Shown here: positions 1-10,399 of the stretch, piece after piece
Layout of the letters: each line of letters starts with the position of its first letter
Position numbering within the stretch: position 1 is the stretch's first letter
Source: Riptortus pedestris
Taxonomy: Eukaryota; Arthropoda; Insecta; Hemiptera; Alydidae
Direction: 5' to 3'
Assembly: GCA_019009955.1 (NCBI GenBank)
Contig: JADPXZ010000007.1
Coordinates: 2,242,501 to 2,306,500, forward strand
DNA length: 64,000 nt
Notes under the pieces: generated by a model
The model's database searches: none
The model's input: the letters and a program-made list of their open reading frames with translations, nothing else
Told to the model about the DNA's origin: nothing
Position numbers and translations under genes: made by a program

Positions 1-218
1 ATAATAAACCGCATTATTCCAAGCTTAAATACCGAATATCGTTTTCGAAAGAGACCTTTATTATACGAGATACATGCAATAAAAATTATTCCGATCCATT
101 ATTAATTACAGTACTAGATATAGTAAATAGTTTACAATTAAATTAATACGTTATATTCCGATATATTTCAGTAATTTTTTTTTTTTCCCCGTGAGCCGTT
201 GGCAGACCTGTTTGTTTA

Positions 219-264
<46 letters not shown>

Positions 265-315
265 GTTATTTATAAACATTTAATTGAATTTATGTTTTTT
301 TTATGTGTTATTTAG
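1..315. other. AT-rich intron or flank, no gene seen
   Basis: No coding signal is visible. The first 40 bases, containing AAACCGCATTATTCCAAGC, recur at about 14012-14050 and 16618-16655, so this is the edge of a dispersed repeat. A poly-T run at 175-186 and a TA tract at 223-261 fill much of the rest. Confidence 0.6.
223..261. repeat. (TA)n microsatellite
   Basis: Uninterrupted TA dinucleotides ending about 55 bases before a candidate exon at 316. Confidence 0.95.
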
Positions 316-367
316 GTGCAGTTCTGTCGTATATATTAGGGCTGTTTTTTATGGCGCTATATTACAG
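316..367 (+). CDS. candidate internal exon, hydrophobic, unassigned
   Basis: The segment has a pyrimidine-rich acceptor (TGTTATTTAG) and a good donor (CAG|GTATGT). Read with two bases completing an incoming codon, it encodes AVLSYILGLFFMALYYR, sharing its last codon with the exon at 1181 across the junction. The other frames do not stay open into that next exon. The hydrophobic run resembles a membrane segment more than the SLED-domain sequence expected just upstream of the Sfmbt-like tail. It may therefore be an alternative or spurious exon, or belong to another transcript. Confidence 0.3.
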
Positions 368-408
368 GTATGTTTTCCCGTTTCCCTCTTAAAGTTATTA
401 TTTTATTT

Positions 409-411
<3 letters not shown>

Positions 412-458
<47 letters not shown>
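412..458. repeat. (TA)n microsatellite
   Basis: TA tract starting 44 bases after the donor of the candidate exon 316-367. Confidence 0.95.
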
Positions 459-461
<3 letters not shown>

Positions 462-700
462 TCAACTGGAAAAAAAAAAAGGAAAATTAGATATAGTATT
501 ATATTTTTTTTAAATAATTAATATATATTATATAATCTTTTTAATTAAAATAATTGGTTAATTTATATGTTATTTAAACAAAATATGCCAAAAGTGAATA
601 ATTTTTTTTGATTATTTACACAAAAAATAAAAAATAAAAAAAAAGAAAAGGATAAATTAACACATTTAAAAAAAAAAATTATTCTTCATTTTTATTACAG
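459..700. other. A/T-rich intron sequence
   Basis: Runs of A and T with no open frame or recognisable repeat. It ends in a strong polypyrimidine tract and TTACAG at 695-700. Confidence 0.5.
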
Positions 701-743
701 TGAATGGTAGACTTGGCTAGCCGAAGCGTTTCGGGAATGTAAC
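701..743 (+). other. candidate poison exon (stops in all frames)
   Basis: A 43-base segment lies between a strong acceptor (TTTTTATTACAG) and a strong donor (AAC|GTAAGC). Stop codons occur in all three frames: TGA at the first base, TAG in frame 2 and TAG in frame 3. If included in the mRNA it would truncate the protein and might trigger decay. It could equally be a chance pair of splice-like sites. Only the splice motifs and the stops are observed. Confidence 0.25.
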
Positions 744-1101
744 GTAAGCTGCGGCATTGCCATCTCATATTTTGAAAGAGCCAGTAATTCTGGACCCGAA
801 AATAAAAAAAAAACATTAATTAAAGAAAATGCCTTGGTTAATAATTTGAAGATGTTTAAATGATGCGACAAAAACTACTTAACAGTTTAGAATAGAACAA
901 CTTGAACGACAATACATCTCATCTGAGTTTTATCTAATTGTTATACTAATCCTGAAGGGATTAGTTCGATGGTACTTAGACTCTAAATTCTCTGTAATAA
1001 CTAGAAATAGCCACATATAGAAAATTGCTGAAAATTAGCTTTTAATACGACAAAAAATTGTCCGGTTTTTTTCTTGCTGTTGAGTGTTGTGATATATATA
1101 T

Positions 1102-1104
<3 letters not shown>

Positions 1105-1145
<41 letters not shown>
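1105..1145. repeat. (TA)n microsatellite
   Basis: TA tract ending 35 bases before the exon that begins at 1181. Confidence 0.95.
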
Positions 1146-1152
<7 letters not shown>

Positions 1153-1180
1153 TGTAGTCTTAATTGTTTATATTTTGTAG

Positions 1181-1241
1181 GTTTTTCCACGTGAGGAGGC
1201 TGAAATACGAAGCTGGTGGTAGGATGTCTACTCCGGAAAAT
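1181..1241 (+). CDS. Sfmbt: Sfmbt-like exon: end of SLED-like domain
   Basis: The exon is bordered by TATTTTGTAG and AAT|GTAAGG. Its single useful frame, after one base completing a codon, is FFHVRRLKYEAGGRMSTP followed by EN, leaving in phase 0. That matches the phase-0 entry of the next exon, which starts CPEDC. In SFMBT1/2 the SLED domain ends with a segment of the pattern F-x-(6)-K-x-E-(C-C-P)-x-(4)-P, followed closely by CPE-x-C. Spacing and several residues (F, LK, E, M, TP) agree with my recollection of that pattern, but the family's Cys-Cys-Pro is replaced here by Ala-Gly-Gly. The MBT repeats would lie upstream of the window. The identification rests on this exon plus those at 3040-16777 taken together. 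Confidence 0.5.
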
Positions 1242-1286
1242 GTAAGGTTATTACTGATTCATTTGGAGTGGTGATTGAATTTGTGA

Positions 1287-1750
1287 GATGAGGGAGAGAG
1301 ATAGAGAGGGGGGGGGGAGGGATTTGGGGAGGAAAGGAGGCAAGAGAGAGTGAGATGGGAGGTGTGTGTGAGAGTGAGAGGAAGTGAGAGATAATTTTTG
1401 TGCGTGTGTGTGTTAGAGAGAGACAGAGAGATAAAGCTAGAGGGGGGGGGGAGAGTAGAGGAGGAGGGAGAGAGGAGAGTGGGAGGAGGGAGTGTGAGAG
1501 ACAGAGATGGAGGGAGTGTGTGTGTGTTGGAGAGAGAGAGAGCGAGAGGGGGGGGGGAGATAAGAGGAGGAGGGAGGGACGTGAGAGAGAGAGAGAGAGC
1601 GAGGGAGAGATAGCGACGAGTAAGAGTAGAAAGGGAGGTGAGGGAGGAGGAAGTGGAGAGGGAGTCTGAGAGACAGAGATGGAGGGAGTGTGTGTGTGTT
1701 GGAGAGAGAGAGCTAGAGGGGGGGGAGATAAGAGGAGGAGGGAGGGACGT

Positions 1751-1781
<31 letters not shown>

Positions 1782-2775
1782 ATAGCGAGAGTAGAGTAGA
1801 AGGGAGGTGAGGGAGAGAGGAGAGTGGGAGGAGGGAGTGTGAGAGACAGAGATGGAGGGAGTGTGTGTGTGTTGGAGAGAGAGAGCTAAGAGGGGGGGGA
1901 GGGAGGTAAGAGAGAGAGAGAGATAGCGAGAGTAGAGTAGAAGGGAGGTGAGGGAGAGAGGAGAGTGGGAGGAGCGAGTGTGAGAGACAGAGATGGAGGG
2001 AGTGTGAGGGGACGAGAGAGCGTGAGGGGGTGGGAGACAAAGATAGAGCGAGGGCGGGAGGGCATGTGTGTGTGTGTGAGAGAGCAGAGAGTAGAATAGA
2101 AGGGGTGAGGGAGAGAGGAAGAGTGGAGAGAAGGGGAGTGTGAGAGACAGAGATGGAGGGAAAGTGTGTATGTGTTGTGATAGAGATGAGCGTGAGCTAG
2201 AAGGGGGGGGGGAGATAAGAGAGAGGAATGGGTGGGACGTGATAGAGATGAGAGAGATAGCGAGATGAGTAGTAGAGAAGAAGGGGAGGGTGAGGGAGAG
2301 AGGAGAGTGGGAGGATGGAGTGTGGGCAGAGACAGAGCTATGGAGGGAGTGTGTATGTGTTGGAGAGAGAGAGCGTGAGGGGGGGCGGGGGGAGGATAAG
2401 AGTGAGGGGGGGAGGGCACGTGTGAGAGAGAGAGCGATAGCTGAGAGTGAGAGAGCTAGAAGGGAGTGTTGTGGGTTAGAGAGAGGATGGGAGGGGGATT
2501 GGAGTGTGAGAGAGAGACGAGCGAGGAGAGATAGCGAGAGTAGAGTAGAAGGGAGGTGTGGAGGAGCAGGAGTGTTGTGAGTAAACAGAGAAATGGAGGG
2601 AGTGTGTGTGTCGGAGAGAGAGGAGAGCTTAGAGGGGGGGGGGGGAGATAGCTAGAGGGAGGGGGAGGGACGTGAGAGAGAGATAGCGAGAGTAGAGTAG
2701 AAGGAGAGGTGAGAGGAGAGGAGAAGGGAGTGAGAGTGTGGAAGGAGGGGGGGAGGGAGGGAGAGAGAGAGAGCT
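1287..2775. repeat. GA-rich minisatellite
   Basis: About 1.5 kb of polypurine on the + strand. A core ACAGAGATGGAGGGAGTG recurs near 1501, 1672, 1846, 1987 and 2146, giving a period of roughly 140-175 bases, with interspersed TG runs and G8-10 runs. ORFs on both strands here are serine/leucine/proline or arginine/glutamate low complexity and are not genes. Confidence 0.9.
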
Positions 2776-3039
2776 AATAAAAGTATTGTTCTATCAAAAA
2801 TTTGTATATTTCAGTAATTTATGAATATTTTTTTTAAATTAGTCTATTTCATATTTGTTTAAAATTTACTTTTTACCTATATTTAAATTATATATATATA
2901 TATATGTGTGTGTATATATATACATTTTCAAGCTAAAATATTTTTATTATATGTCTAATATAATATTATATTTTATTATATCAACTTTATAATATAAAAC
3001 ATTGTTATAATATTTCTAACCTGTACACATTTGTCGTAG
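2776..3039. other. AT-rich intron sequence
   Basis: No gene is seen. It contains a short TA/TG tract at about 2888-2921 and ends in the weakly pyrimidine-rich acceptor TTTGTCGTAG. Confidence 0.5.
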
Positions 3040-3161
3040 TGCCCCGAAGACTGCGGTGAGCAGAACGGCCCTCCACCAGCAGTTCGGCCAACTAGCACGC
3101 CTGTCAAGGAGGAAATAAGCCCACCTCAACTCCCTGTCAAGCACCACACAACTAGATATAG
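3040..3161 (+). CDS. Sfmbt: Sfmbt-like exon: CPEDC segment
   Basis: The exon has acceptor TTTGTCGTAG and donor ATATAG|GTATAA, with 122 bases entering in phase 0 and leaving in phase 2. It begins CPEDCGEQNG, continues through a Pro/Thr/Val stretch with VKEEISPPQL, and ends KHHTTRYR where the final Arg is split across the intron. SFMBT proteins carry a CPE-x-C motif after the SLED domain, followed by a T-K/R-Y-x-YYG segment. Here the linker between the two is longer than in the vertebrate proteins. The donor runs almost directly into a TA microsatellite. Confidence 0.7.
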
Positions 3162-3162
3162 G

Positions 3163-3167
<5 letters not shown>

Positions 3168-3209
<42 letters not shown>
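3168..3209. repeat. (TA)n microsatellite at donor
   Basis: TA tract beginning six bases inside the intron after the exon ending at 3161. Confidence 0.95.
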
Positions 3210-3211
<2 letters not shown>

Positions 3212-3235
3212 ATAATATTTTATACATCTCAAGTA

Positions 3236-3519
3236 TTGCATCTAATGTATAAAGGAGCTATTTTACCTGCTTTGACGTACGGACTAATCATCTGGCATCA
3301 TGGACTTAACAGACAATACAATTTGAAAAAAACTACAGAGACTACAAAGATTGATGGCCCTAAAAATAATAAAAGGTTTTAAAACAGTATCTTATGACGC
3401 AGCACGTGTATTAGGTGAATTAATACCGGTAGATCTCATTGCAAAGCAGTACGTTACTCAATTCTCTCTTTTGAAAACCTCAACAGCCAACTCGAACTAT
3501 CTGCCTGAAGAAATAGAAT
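3236..3519 (+). mobile_element. LINE remnant, C-terminal part of reverse transcriptase
   Basis: Conceptual translation gives MYKGAILPALTYGLIIW, then after one frameshift LQRLQRLMALKIIKGFKT, VSYDAARVLGELIPVDL and so on. This is the conserved region just after the RT catalytic core of I/R1/Jockey-like non-LTR retrotransposons (GA-x-LPALTYG-x-x-x-W, LQR-x-QR, L-x-G-x-x-P-x-DL). The copy is 5'-truncated, frameshifted and dead. It is cut at 3519 by another element and continues at 4126. Confidence 0.85.
3511..3519. repeat. target-site duplication, left copy
   Basis: AAATAGAAT is repeated at 4126-4134, exactly flanking the element at 3520-4125. Confidence 0.8.
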
Positions 3520-4125
3520 AGTTATTTATTATACAAGTGACGAAAGTAGATCATTTTCCAACTCGAGTGAAACGTTTAGCCACACGAGCGAAGCGAGTCT
3601 GGTAATTTGACGAGAGTTGTAAATTCTACTTTCGTCACGAGTGTAATATTAAATTTTTTCTGTAATCGTGTAATACATGATCAGATCTAAGCAGAATATG
3701 AATAAAATTAGGATGTTGTCAAGATTATGGTATGTTGTTGGTAGGTTATAAGCATCGTTGTTGGCAGGTTATAAGCATAGTTATAAAACAACTAGTGATG
3801 ATTGTCAAGTAGTGCAGTTATAAACAAGGAGGGTAATTATTATTATATTTAAATTTTAAAATATATCGATTATTTCCACCAATAATTCATTCACATTTCA
3901 ATTTATTTCGTTTAAAATAAATTCTTACAATGTTAAGAAACATATAAAAGCGTTTAATTTCCGACTGAAACTATTTTTTAATTTATACTTATTACTAATT
4001 AAGAAGGCGATTCACTTTCTTCACTTGTGAACAAAGTGATTACTTTCTTCACTCTATTGCAAAATGTTTCACTTTCTTCGCTCATTTCAGTTTAGTAATG
4101 TTACCATTATTCAACGATTGCAGAA
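3520..4125 (+). mobile_element. non-autonomous element with internal palindrome, copy 1
   Basis: A 606-base insertion flanked by a 9-base direct repeat and located inside a LINE. It starts AGTTATTTATTATACAAGTG and ends CATTATTCAACGATTGCAGAA. Related copies occur at 29712-30385 (reverse), 42408-43146 and 62222-62810, with a fragment at 41542-41650. No coding capacity and no clear terminal inverted repeats are seen. The right third repeats ACTTTCTTCACT-like blocks. The class is unknown: the 9-base duplication suits several DNA transposons as well as some retroelements. Confidence 0.8.
3537..3638. repeat. imperfect palindrome inside the element
   Basis: GTGACGAAAGTAGA at 3537-3550 is the exact reverse complement of TCTACTTTCGTCAC at 3625-3638. 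Between them lie CGAGCGAAGCGAG and further partial complements, so the 102-base segment could fold into a long hairpin. The palindrome is retained in the other copies. Confidence 0.85.
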
Positions 4126-4620
4126 AAATAGAATTCCGTTATAAGGATGGCTCCATCCGTCGTTATATCCAAGTATTTGTTTAAATTCGTACAACAATGC
4201 CGAAATAACCATTTATACTGATGGCAGTAAGGACGAAACCCGAGTCGGTTGTGCTTTCGTAGTTTTTAAAAGAGATGAACTAATAGAAATACAAAAATTC
4301 AGACTTGGAAAGCTTTGTACGATAATCAGGCAGGAAAAATTGCAATCTTAATTAGTTTACTGTATGTAGACACGACGAACAACCTTCAACGCACATCGGC
4401 ATTTCCACTGATAGCCACAATTCTTTACAATCACTTCAAAATTACACAATTCATGACCCTTTGACCGATAAAAATCGGACAGTTACTTACAAGACTTAAA
4501 CAAAATAATATACACATACGCTTTCGCTGGATCGAAGGGCGTTCGGGAATTTTGGGAAACGATCTCGCTGATCTATCTGCAAAATTAGCGTCAAAAATTC
4601 CAAAATGCTACAACAAAATA
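4126..4620 (+). mobile_element. LINE remnant, RNase H domain
   Basis: Continuation of the LINE beyond the inserted element. Recognisable are EITIYTDGSKDETRVGCAF (first catalytic Asp in YTDGSK), STDSHNSLQSL (second Asp) and IRFRWIEGRSGILGNDLADL followed by SAKLAS (GNDLAD, with the last Asp). These mark a ribonuclease H domain of the type found after RT in I-clade LINEs. Several frameshifts and stops show it is inactive. Confidence 0.85.
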
Positions 4621-4814
4621 ATTTGTTTTTCTTTTCTTTTTTTCTCTTTTTCTTTTTGAAAATAATTTTATTGTACAAATATTTTATGTTATTATAGTTT
4701 AAAAAAAATGTTATGTATCAAGCTCACATTGTGTACTAATTACTGTACAGGACGTCTGGATAATAAACTCCCTTCCTGTAGGCTTACTACTCCAAGGAAA
4801 TAAATAAAAAAAAA
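4621..4814. other. T-rich intron sequence, LINE tail region
   Basis: TTTTCTTTTTTTCTC-type low complexity followed by AT-rich sequence; no gene is visible. Confidence 0.4.
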
Positions 4815-4822
4815 ATATATAT

Positions 4823-4869
<47 letters not shown>
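4815..4869. repeat. (TA)n microsatellite
   Basis: TA tract directly abutting an ACTAGCTGAGATACCC-type retroelement head. Confidence 0.9.
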
Positions 4870-4870
<1 letters not shown>

Positions 4871-5640
4871 TAGCTGAGATACCCAGCTTCATTGATTTGA
4901 GGCTGAATGGTGATGGTATATTTTTGGCAAGGCTTTACTTTGCACAATATTTTGACATTTATCCATTCCAGTGATTAGGGTTAATGCCCGTCGTTGCTGT
5001 GGATTTGTTAATAACAAAATTAATTTTATATGCAAGACTTCACTGTCCTCCATATTGTCATATTTCCCGTGCAATATGCATAGTTTTGAATTATTAAAGA
5101 CAAAATATTAACATTTGAATTAATTTTACCTGGTGAGGTACCTGATAGTTCAAATTGGAATGAATTGTTGAGCATATCAATATTTCTACACAAATTACTT
5201 GCTCCACACATTGTTCCTGGAGAAATGTATAAAACAAAAGTTACTCTAAATAACAAAGTAAACAGCTTTTGTTACGTGCGCTTTTGCCTAAAAACAAATA
5301 GAAAACGAAATATCGCTAATTTTTATTTCAGGCCTCCCTTATAACGGCCAATCCCGTTTGTTAAAAAATTTAATATAGCTTATAATCATGGAAGAATTAA
5401 TGCTGATTTTACATATAGAATTTTGTTAAGTTCGGTTCAATCGTTAGTGCCCGATACAATTGTTGGCTCTTGCTTTATTTTTTAGTGTATATCGTTTATA
5501 CTTTGTCATATGACAAAAGTGAATATAACAAAGTTACTCTAAATAACAAAATAAGCGACTTCAGTCATGTGCATATTTGGCGAAAAACCGATAGGAAACA
5601 AAATATGGCTATTTTTAATTTGAGTCCTCCATTCCGACTG
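4869..5640 (+). mobile_element. SINE/RTE-like dispersed repeat fragments
   Basis: The segment begins ACTAGCTGAGATACCCAGC, a variant of the CTAGCT-n-GATACCCGGCTTCG head common on invertebrate dispersed repeats. The same sequence is at 27526 onwards. Blocks such as ACAAAAGTGAATATAACAAA and GTTACTCTAAATAACAAA occur twice here (about 5235 and 5515) and also at 15625-16025 and 27960-28500. It is non-coding and the boundaries are approximate. Confidence 0.65.
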
Positions 5641-5675
5641 CCACTCCTGCTCCATCTTCCTTGGGATGATTTGTG

Positions 5676-5676
<1 letters not shown>

Positions 5677-5739
<63 letters not shown>

Positions 5740-5754
5740 TTCCTCTCTCCGTCC

Positions 5755-5825
<71 letters not shown>

Positions 5826-5866
5826 CCTCTCTCTCTCTTTCTCTCTCCCCTTCCCTCTCTCTCTCC

Positions 5867-5906
<40 letters not shown>

Positions 5907-5936
5907 CTCTCCACCTCCCTATCTCTTTCCCATCCC

Positions 5937-6012
<76 letters not shown>

Positions 6013-6102
6013 CCATCTCCTCTCCCTTCACTCTCCCTCCTCCCTCTCCCCTCACTATCCCTTTCTCTCTCTCTTCTCTCTCTCTCTATCTCTCTCTCTC
6101 TC

Positions 6103-6133
<31 letters not shown>

Positions 6134-6142
6134 TCTCTCCTC

Positions 6143-6177
<35 letters not shown>

Positions 6178-6230
6178 CTCCTCCCTCTCTCTCTCTCTCT
6201 CTCCCCTCCTCCCTCTCTCTCTCACTTCCT
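5677..6230. repeat. CT-rich microsatellite tract
   Basis: Over 550 bases of (CT)n with CCT, TTC and CCAT interruptions. ORFs spanning it on both strands are Ser-Leu or Arg-Glu repeats with no domain and are rejected as genes. Confidence 0.95.
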
Positions 6231-6314
6231 CTTTATTATTATTGGGCATTATTCTAAAAATAAAAAATGAATTCGAACATTCCAAATATCTCTGTTATTA
6301 TATATTTTATAAAC

Positions 6315-6318
<4 letters not shown>

Positions 6319-6357
<39 letters not shown>
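6319..6357. repeat. (TA)n microsatellite before acceptor
   Basis: TA tract ending 26 bases before the exon at 6384. Confidence 0.95.
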
Positions 6358-6363
<6 letters not shown>

Positions 6364-6383
6364 TATTTATTTATATATTTCAG

Positions 6384-6561
6384 GTATTACGGTAACGGGC
6401 ATAGACACGGCGGTATTCCCGGAGTGTTCAATTGCCGGTTTACTAACCCGTACACAGCGGCCATGACCAAACGGAAGAAAAAGAAGCCTACATCCTTCGT
6501 ACCACCGCCTTCAGTATTACCTTCTAACCACTGTCCTCTACCGTTCTGGTGCAGGCCTCTC
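6384..6561 (+). CDS. Sfmbt: Sfmbt-like exon: YYG and lysine-rich segment
   Basis: The exon has acceptor TATATTTCAG and donor CTC|GTAAGT. It enters in phase 2, leaves in phase 0, and adds 59 codons. The junction reads TRYRYYGNGHRHGG. Further on come NPYTAAMTKRKKKKPTSFVP and HCPLPFWCRPL. SFMBT1/2 have a T-K-Y-x-YYG-K-x-K motif, then a Gly/Pro linker, then a K/R block followed by FV, so the order and spacing agree. The basic block is a likely nuclear localisation signal. Two Cys flanking PLPFW are not explained. Homology was judged from memory only. Confidence 0.7.
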
Positions 6562-6565
6562 GTAA

Positions 6566-6566
<1 letters not shown>

Positions 6567-6600
<34 letters not shown>
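6567..6600. repeat. (TA)n microsatellite at donor
   Basis: TA tract beginning five bases into the intron; the donor GTAAGTATATATA merges into it. Confidence 0.95.
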
Positions 6601-6603
<3 letters not shown>

Positions 6604-6634
6604 GTTATATACGGTCATTTATATTTTTAAATAT

Positions 6635-7660
6635 CTCGGTTAATATTCACAGTAGAGAATAAATGTATATAAAACAATAGTTTATAGGACAATTTAATTT
6701 GCAAATAAGATTGGTTATTATACCATTTTTTAAATCGGGCTCATAACCCCCGTACCACGGAGATATTTGGATATTTTCAAAAGATTGTGCTCCCTCAACT
6801 AAATAAACTGAGATATTTGGAATTTTCTTTACTTATAGTTGAAAAAACTGCAAATATCTCGGTTTAATTATTCATTCTAGAGAATAAATGTATATAACAA
6901 TAATTTATAGCGAATTTATTTTGCAATAAGATTGGTTATATACAGATTTATGTCATCCGGACACATTAATAACGGAGAGATATTTGGATTTTTCAAAATT
7001 CAAGTCCTTCAACTAATAACTGAGTGGTATTTTGAGATTTTCCATTGCTTATTCTTGAAAAATGCAAATATCTCGGTTAATATTCCACATATAGGAGAAT
7101 AATATGTATATAATATAACAATATTTTTAGAGACATTTAATTTGCAATAAGATTGGTTATGTTGCAATTTTTTTGATCGGGCGTCATAATAACGGATATA
7201 TTTTGGCAATCTTCAATATCTGTGCCCCTTAATCTAATAACTGAGATAATTGGAAATTTCTTTGCTTATGGTTTTGAAAACTGAATAAATGCAAATAATC
7301 TCGGTTAATATTCCATAATAGAGAATAAATGTATTTTAACAATATTTAAATAGAGGAAATTTAATTTGCAATTAAGATTGGTTCTATGTGCAATTTTTTC
7401 ATCGGGCTCATTAATAATACGAGTAGATATTTGATAATTATTCGTAATTTGCCTCCCTCTTATAATAACGTGAGATATTTTGATTTTCTTTACTTATGGT
7501 TGAAAAACGCTATCAAATATCTCGGTTAATATTCATTCTAGAGAATAAATGTATATAACAATATTTATAGGAATTTAATTTGCAATAAGATTGGTTATAT
7601 AACAATTTTGTGATCCGGCACATAATAACGGAGATAGATATTTTGAATTATCATTTTTTC
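6635..7660 (-). repeat. 196-bp satellite, reverse-oriented degenerate units
   Basis: Units run from AATATCTCGGTTAATATTC through TGCAATAAGATTGGTTAT to CATAATAACGGAGATATT, the reverse orientation of the family at 7780-10010. They carry many one- to three-base insertions relative to one another. Confidence 0.8.
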
Positions 7661-7769
7661 ACCTTACACGCGCTCTCTAGAGCGGTTGATACACTGGGAA
7701 TGACCAATCCCGAGTTAACATTCGTGCTAGAGAACTAATGGGATGGTGTAGCAATATTTATTATACAAT

Positions 7770-10010
7770 TAAATTTCGAGCATATTGTTAATAATAATTC
7801 AAAATATTAACCGAGTTATTATGCATTTTTCAGGTTTCAACTCTCTAGCAAACCCCCTACTGGGTATGATGGGTGTTAAAAATGAGAATGTTATAAATAT
7901 CTTGTTATTGCATGTGTCCGAAACAAAAAATTGTACATAACCAATCTTATTGCAAATTAAATTGTGACTATAAATATTGAATTATATACATTTATTCCTT
8001 AGAATGAATATTAACCGAGATATTTGCATTTTTCAACAATAAGTAAAGAAAATTCTCCGAAATATCTCAAGTTATTTGTTGAGGTGTAGTACCAATTTCG
8101 AAAATATGTCAAATATCTCCGTTATTATGAGCCCGATGAAAAAATTGTATATAACCAATCTTATTGTAAATTTAATTGTCTATAAATATTGTTATATACA
8201 TTTATTCTCTATCTTGAATATTAACCGAGATATTTGCATTTTTCTGTTGAATAGAGCTCCTTTAAGTTCCTATTCTCCTAATAGCTATAAAAATGTCAAT
8301 TCTCTGGTCTGAGATACACTAACTGTGTGCTACACTTTATAAGAGAAAAACGCAAATATCTCGGTTAATATTTACGATAGAGAAAAAGTGCATATAACAA
8401 CAATTGTAGAGCATCAATTGTTCAACAAGATTGGTTCTATAACATTTTACTCTCAGACTCATAATAACGGAGATATTTGGAATTTTTGTCACATATAGCT
8501 AAAATAGTTTTGAGATACTAACCTTGTACAACACTTTATTCAAGAAAAACGCTAATATCTCGGTTAATATTAATGATAGAGAAGAATTGCAAATTAAATT
8601 GTCTATAAATATTGTTATATACATTTATTCTCTATCTTGAATATTAACCGAGATATTTGAATTTTTCAGTTTGCAACCTCTCAAGTAAACCCACACTCGT
8701 GTAAGATTCGGTGTTAAAATCGATATTTCAAAATATCTCCGTTATTATGAGCTCCACATAAAAATTGTATATAACCAATCTTATTGCAAATTAAATTGTC
8801 TATAAATATTGTTATATACATTTATTCTCTATCTTGAATATTAACCGAGATATTTGCATTTTTCAGTTAACAACGTCTCTAGCAAACCCCCACTCGTGAA
8901 AGATAGGTGTTAAAAATGAGAATTCAAAATATCTCCGTTATTATGCGTCGGATCGAAAAATTGTATATAACCAATCTTATTGCAAATTAAATTCTCTATA
9001 AATATTGTTATATACATTTATTCTCTATCTTGAATATTAACCGAGATATTTGCATTTTTCAACAATAAGTAAAGAAAATTCGAAATATCTCAGTTATTAG
9101 TTGAGGGAGTACAATTTTGAAAATTTCAAATATCTCCGTTATTATGAGCCCGATGAAAAAATTGTACATAACCAATCTTATTGCAAATTAAATTGTCTAT
9201 AAATATTGTTATATACATTTATTCTCTATTGTGAATATTAACCGAGATATTTGCATTTTTCAGTTGTCAACCTCTCTAGCAAACCCCCACTCGTGTAAGA
9301 TAGGTGTTAAAATTGATAATTCAAAATATCTCCGTTATTATGGTTCCGATGAAAAAAGTGTATATAACCAATCTTATTGCAAATTAAATTCTCTATAAAT
9401 ATTGTTATATACATTTATTCTCTATCTTGAATATTAACCGAGATATTTGCATTTTTCAGTTTTCAACCTCTCTAGCAAACCCCCACTCGTGTAAGATAGG
9501 TGTTAAAATTGATAATTCAAAATATCTCCGTTATGATGAGCCCGATGAAAAAATTGTATATAACCAATCTTATTGCAAATTAAATTGTCTATAAATATTG
9601 TTATATACATTTATTCTCTATCTTGAATATTAACCGAGATATTTGCATTTTTCAACAATAAGTAAAGAAAATTCCAATTATCTCAGTTATTAGTTGAGAG
9701 AGCACAATTTTGAAAATTTCAAATATCTCCGTTATTATGTGCCCGATGAAAAAATTGTACATAACCAATCTTATTGCAAATTAAATTGTCTATAAATATT
9801 GTTATATACATTTATTCTTTATCTTGAATATTAACCGAGATATTTGAATTTTTTAGTTGAACCTCTACAGAAAACCCCACCCACTCGTGGGTGTTTTAAA
9901 ATATCGATAATTCAAAATATCTCCGTTATTATGAGCTGGATCGAAAAATTGTATATAACCAATCTTATTGCAAATTAAATTGTCTATAAATATTGTTATG
10001 TGATTAATAT
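7770..10010 (+). repeat. 196-201 bp satellite array, forward units
   Basis: Head-to-tail copies with ACCGAGATATTTGCATTTTTC at about 8648, 8844, 9040, 9241, 9437, 9633 and 9834, a period of 196 or 201. Each unit starts near AATATCTCCGTTATTATGAG and ends ATATTAACCGAGATATTTG, which are near inverse complements. Each therefore has inverted ends. The linker between units carries CTCTAGCAAACCCCCACTCG. It fills most of the intron before the exon at 10049. Confidence 0.9.
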
Positions 10011-10048
10011 AAATATATAATATAGTTATATTTATTTATTTTTGACAG

Positions 10049-10167
10049 GTTTCCGACGATAAAAACTCAAGCCCGCTCAGCCGATTGGACGAAAAGAAAC
10101 GGCAGCAACTAGCGCAGATAGAGAGCTGGCAGTGTTACCCTCAGCAACTAGCTCCTGCTTACCTCAG
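10049..10167 (+). CDS. Sfmbt: Sfmbt-like exon: Lys/Gln-rich linker
   Basis: The exon has acceptor TTTTTGACAG and donor CTCAG|GTATGA. It enters in phase 0 and leaves in phase 2. It encodes VSDDKNSSPLSRLDEKKRQQ, then LAQIESWQCYPQQLAPAYLR, the last Arg being split. No domain is recognised; the DEKKRQQLAQIE stretch may be a short helix. Because it ends in phase 2 (AG), it can splice in frame to the exon at 15297 (giving REVSDN) or, skipping two exons, to 22987 (giving RYLSAC). Repeat units abut it on both sides. Confidence 0.65.
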
Positions 10168-10179
10168 GTATGACAATGT

Positions 10180-10345
10180 AATGCCAAATATCTCCGTTAT
10201 TATGAGCCTGAGAGTAAAATGTTATAGAACCAATCTTGTTGAACTATTGATGCTCTACAATTGTTGTTATATGCACTTTTTCTCTAGAGTAAATATTAAC
10301 CGAGATATTTGCGTTTTTCTCTTATAAAGTGTTGCACAACGTTCC
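10180..10345 (+). repeat. satellite subfamily B unit
   Basis: The unit runs from AATATCTCCGTTATTATGAG, with TTGTTGAACTATTGATGCTC in place of subfamily A's TTATTGCAAATTAAATTGTC. It begins about 15 bases after the donor at 10168. Other B units are at about 10550-10690, 16878-17005 and 17068-17195. Confidence 0.85.
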
Positions 10346-10399
10346 CAGACCAAAGAATTGAGATTTTTATAGGTATTAGGAGAATAGGAACTTTATGGA

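Noticed and set aside
7770..10010. CRISPR-like array of regular repeats and spacers
   Set aside because: The whole 196-bp unit is conserved, not just short repeats with unique spacers, and the context is a eukaryotic intron.
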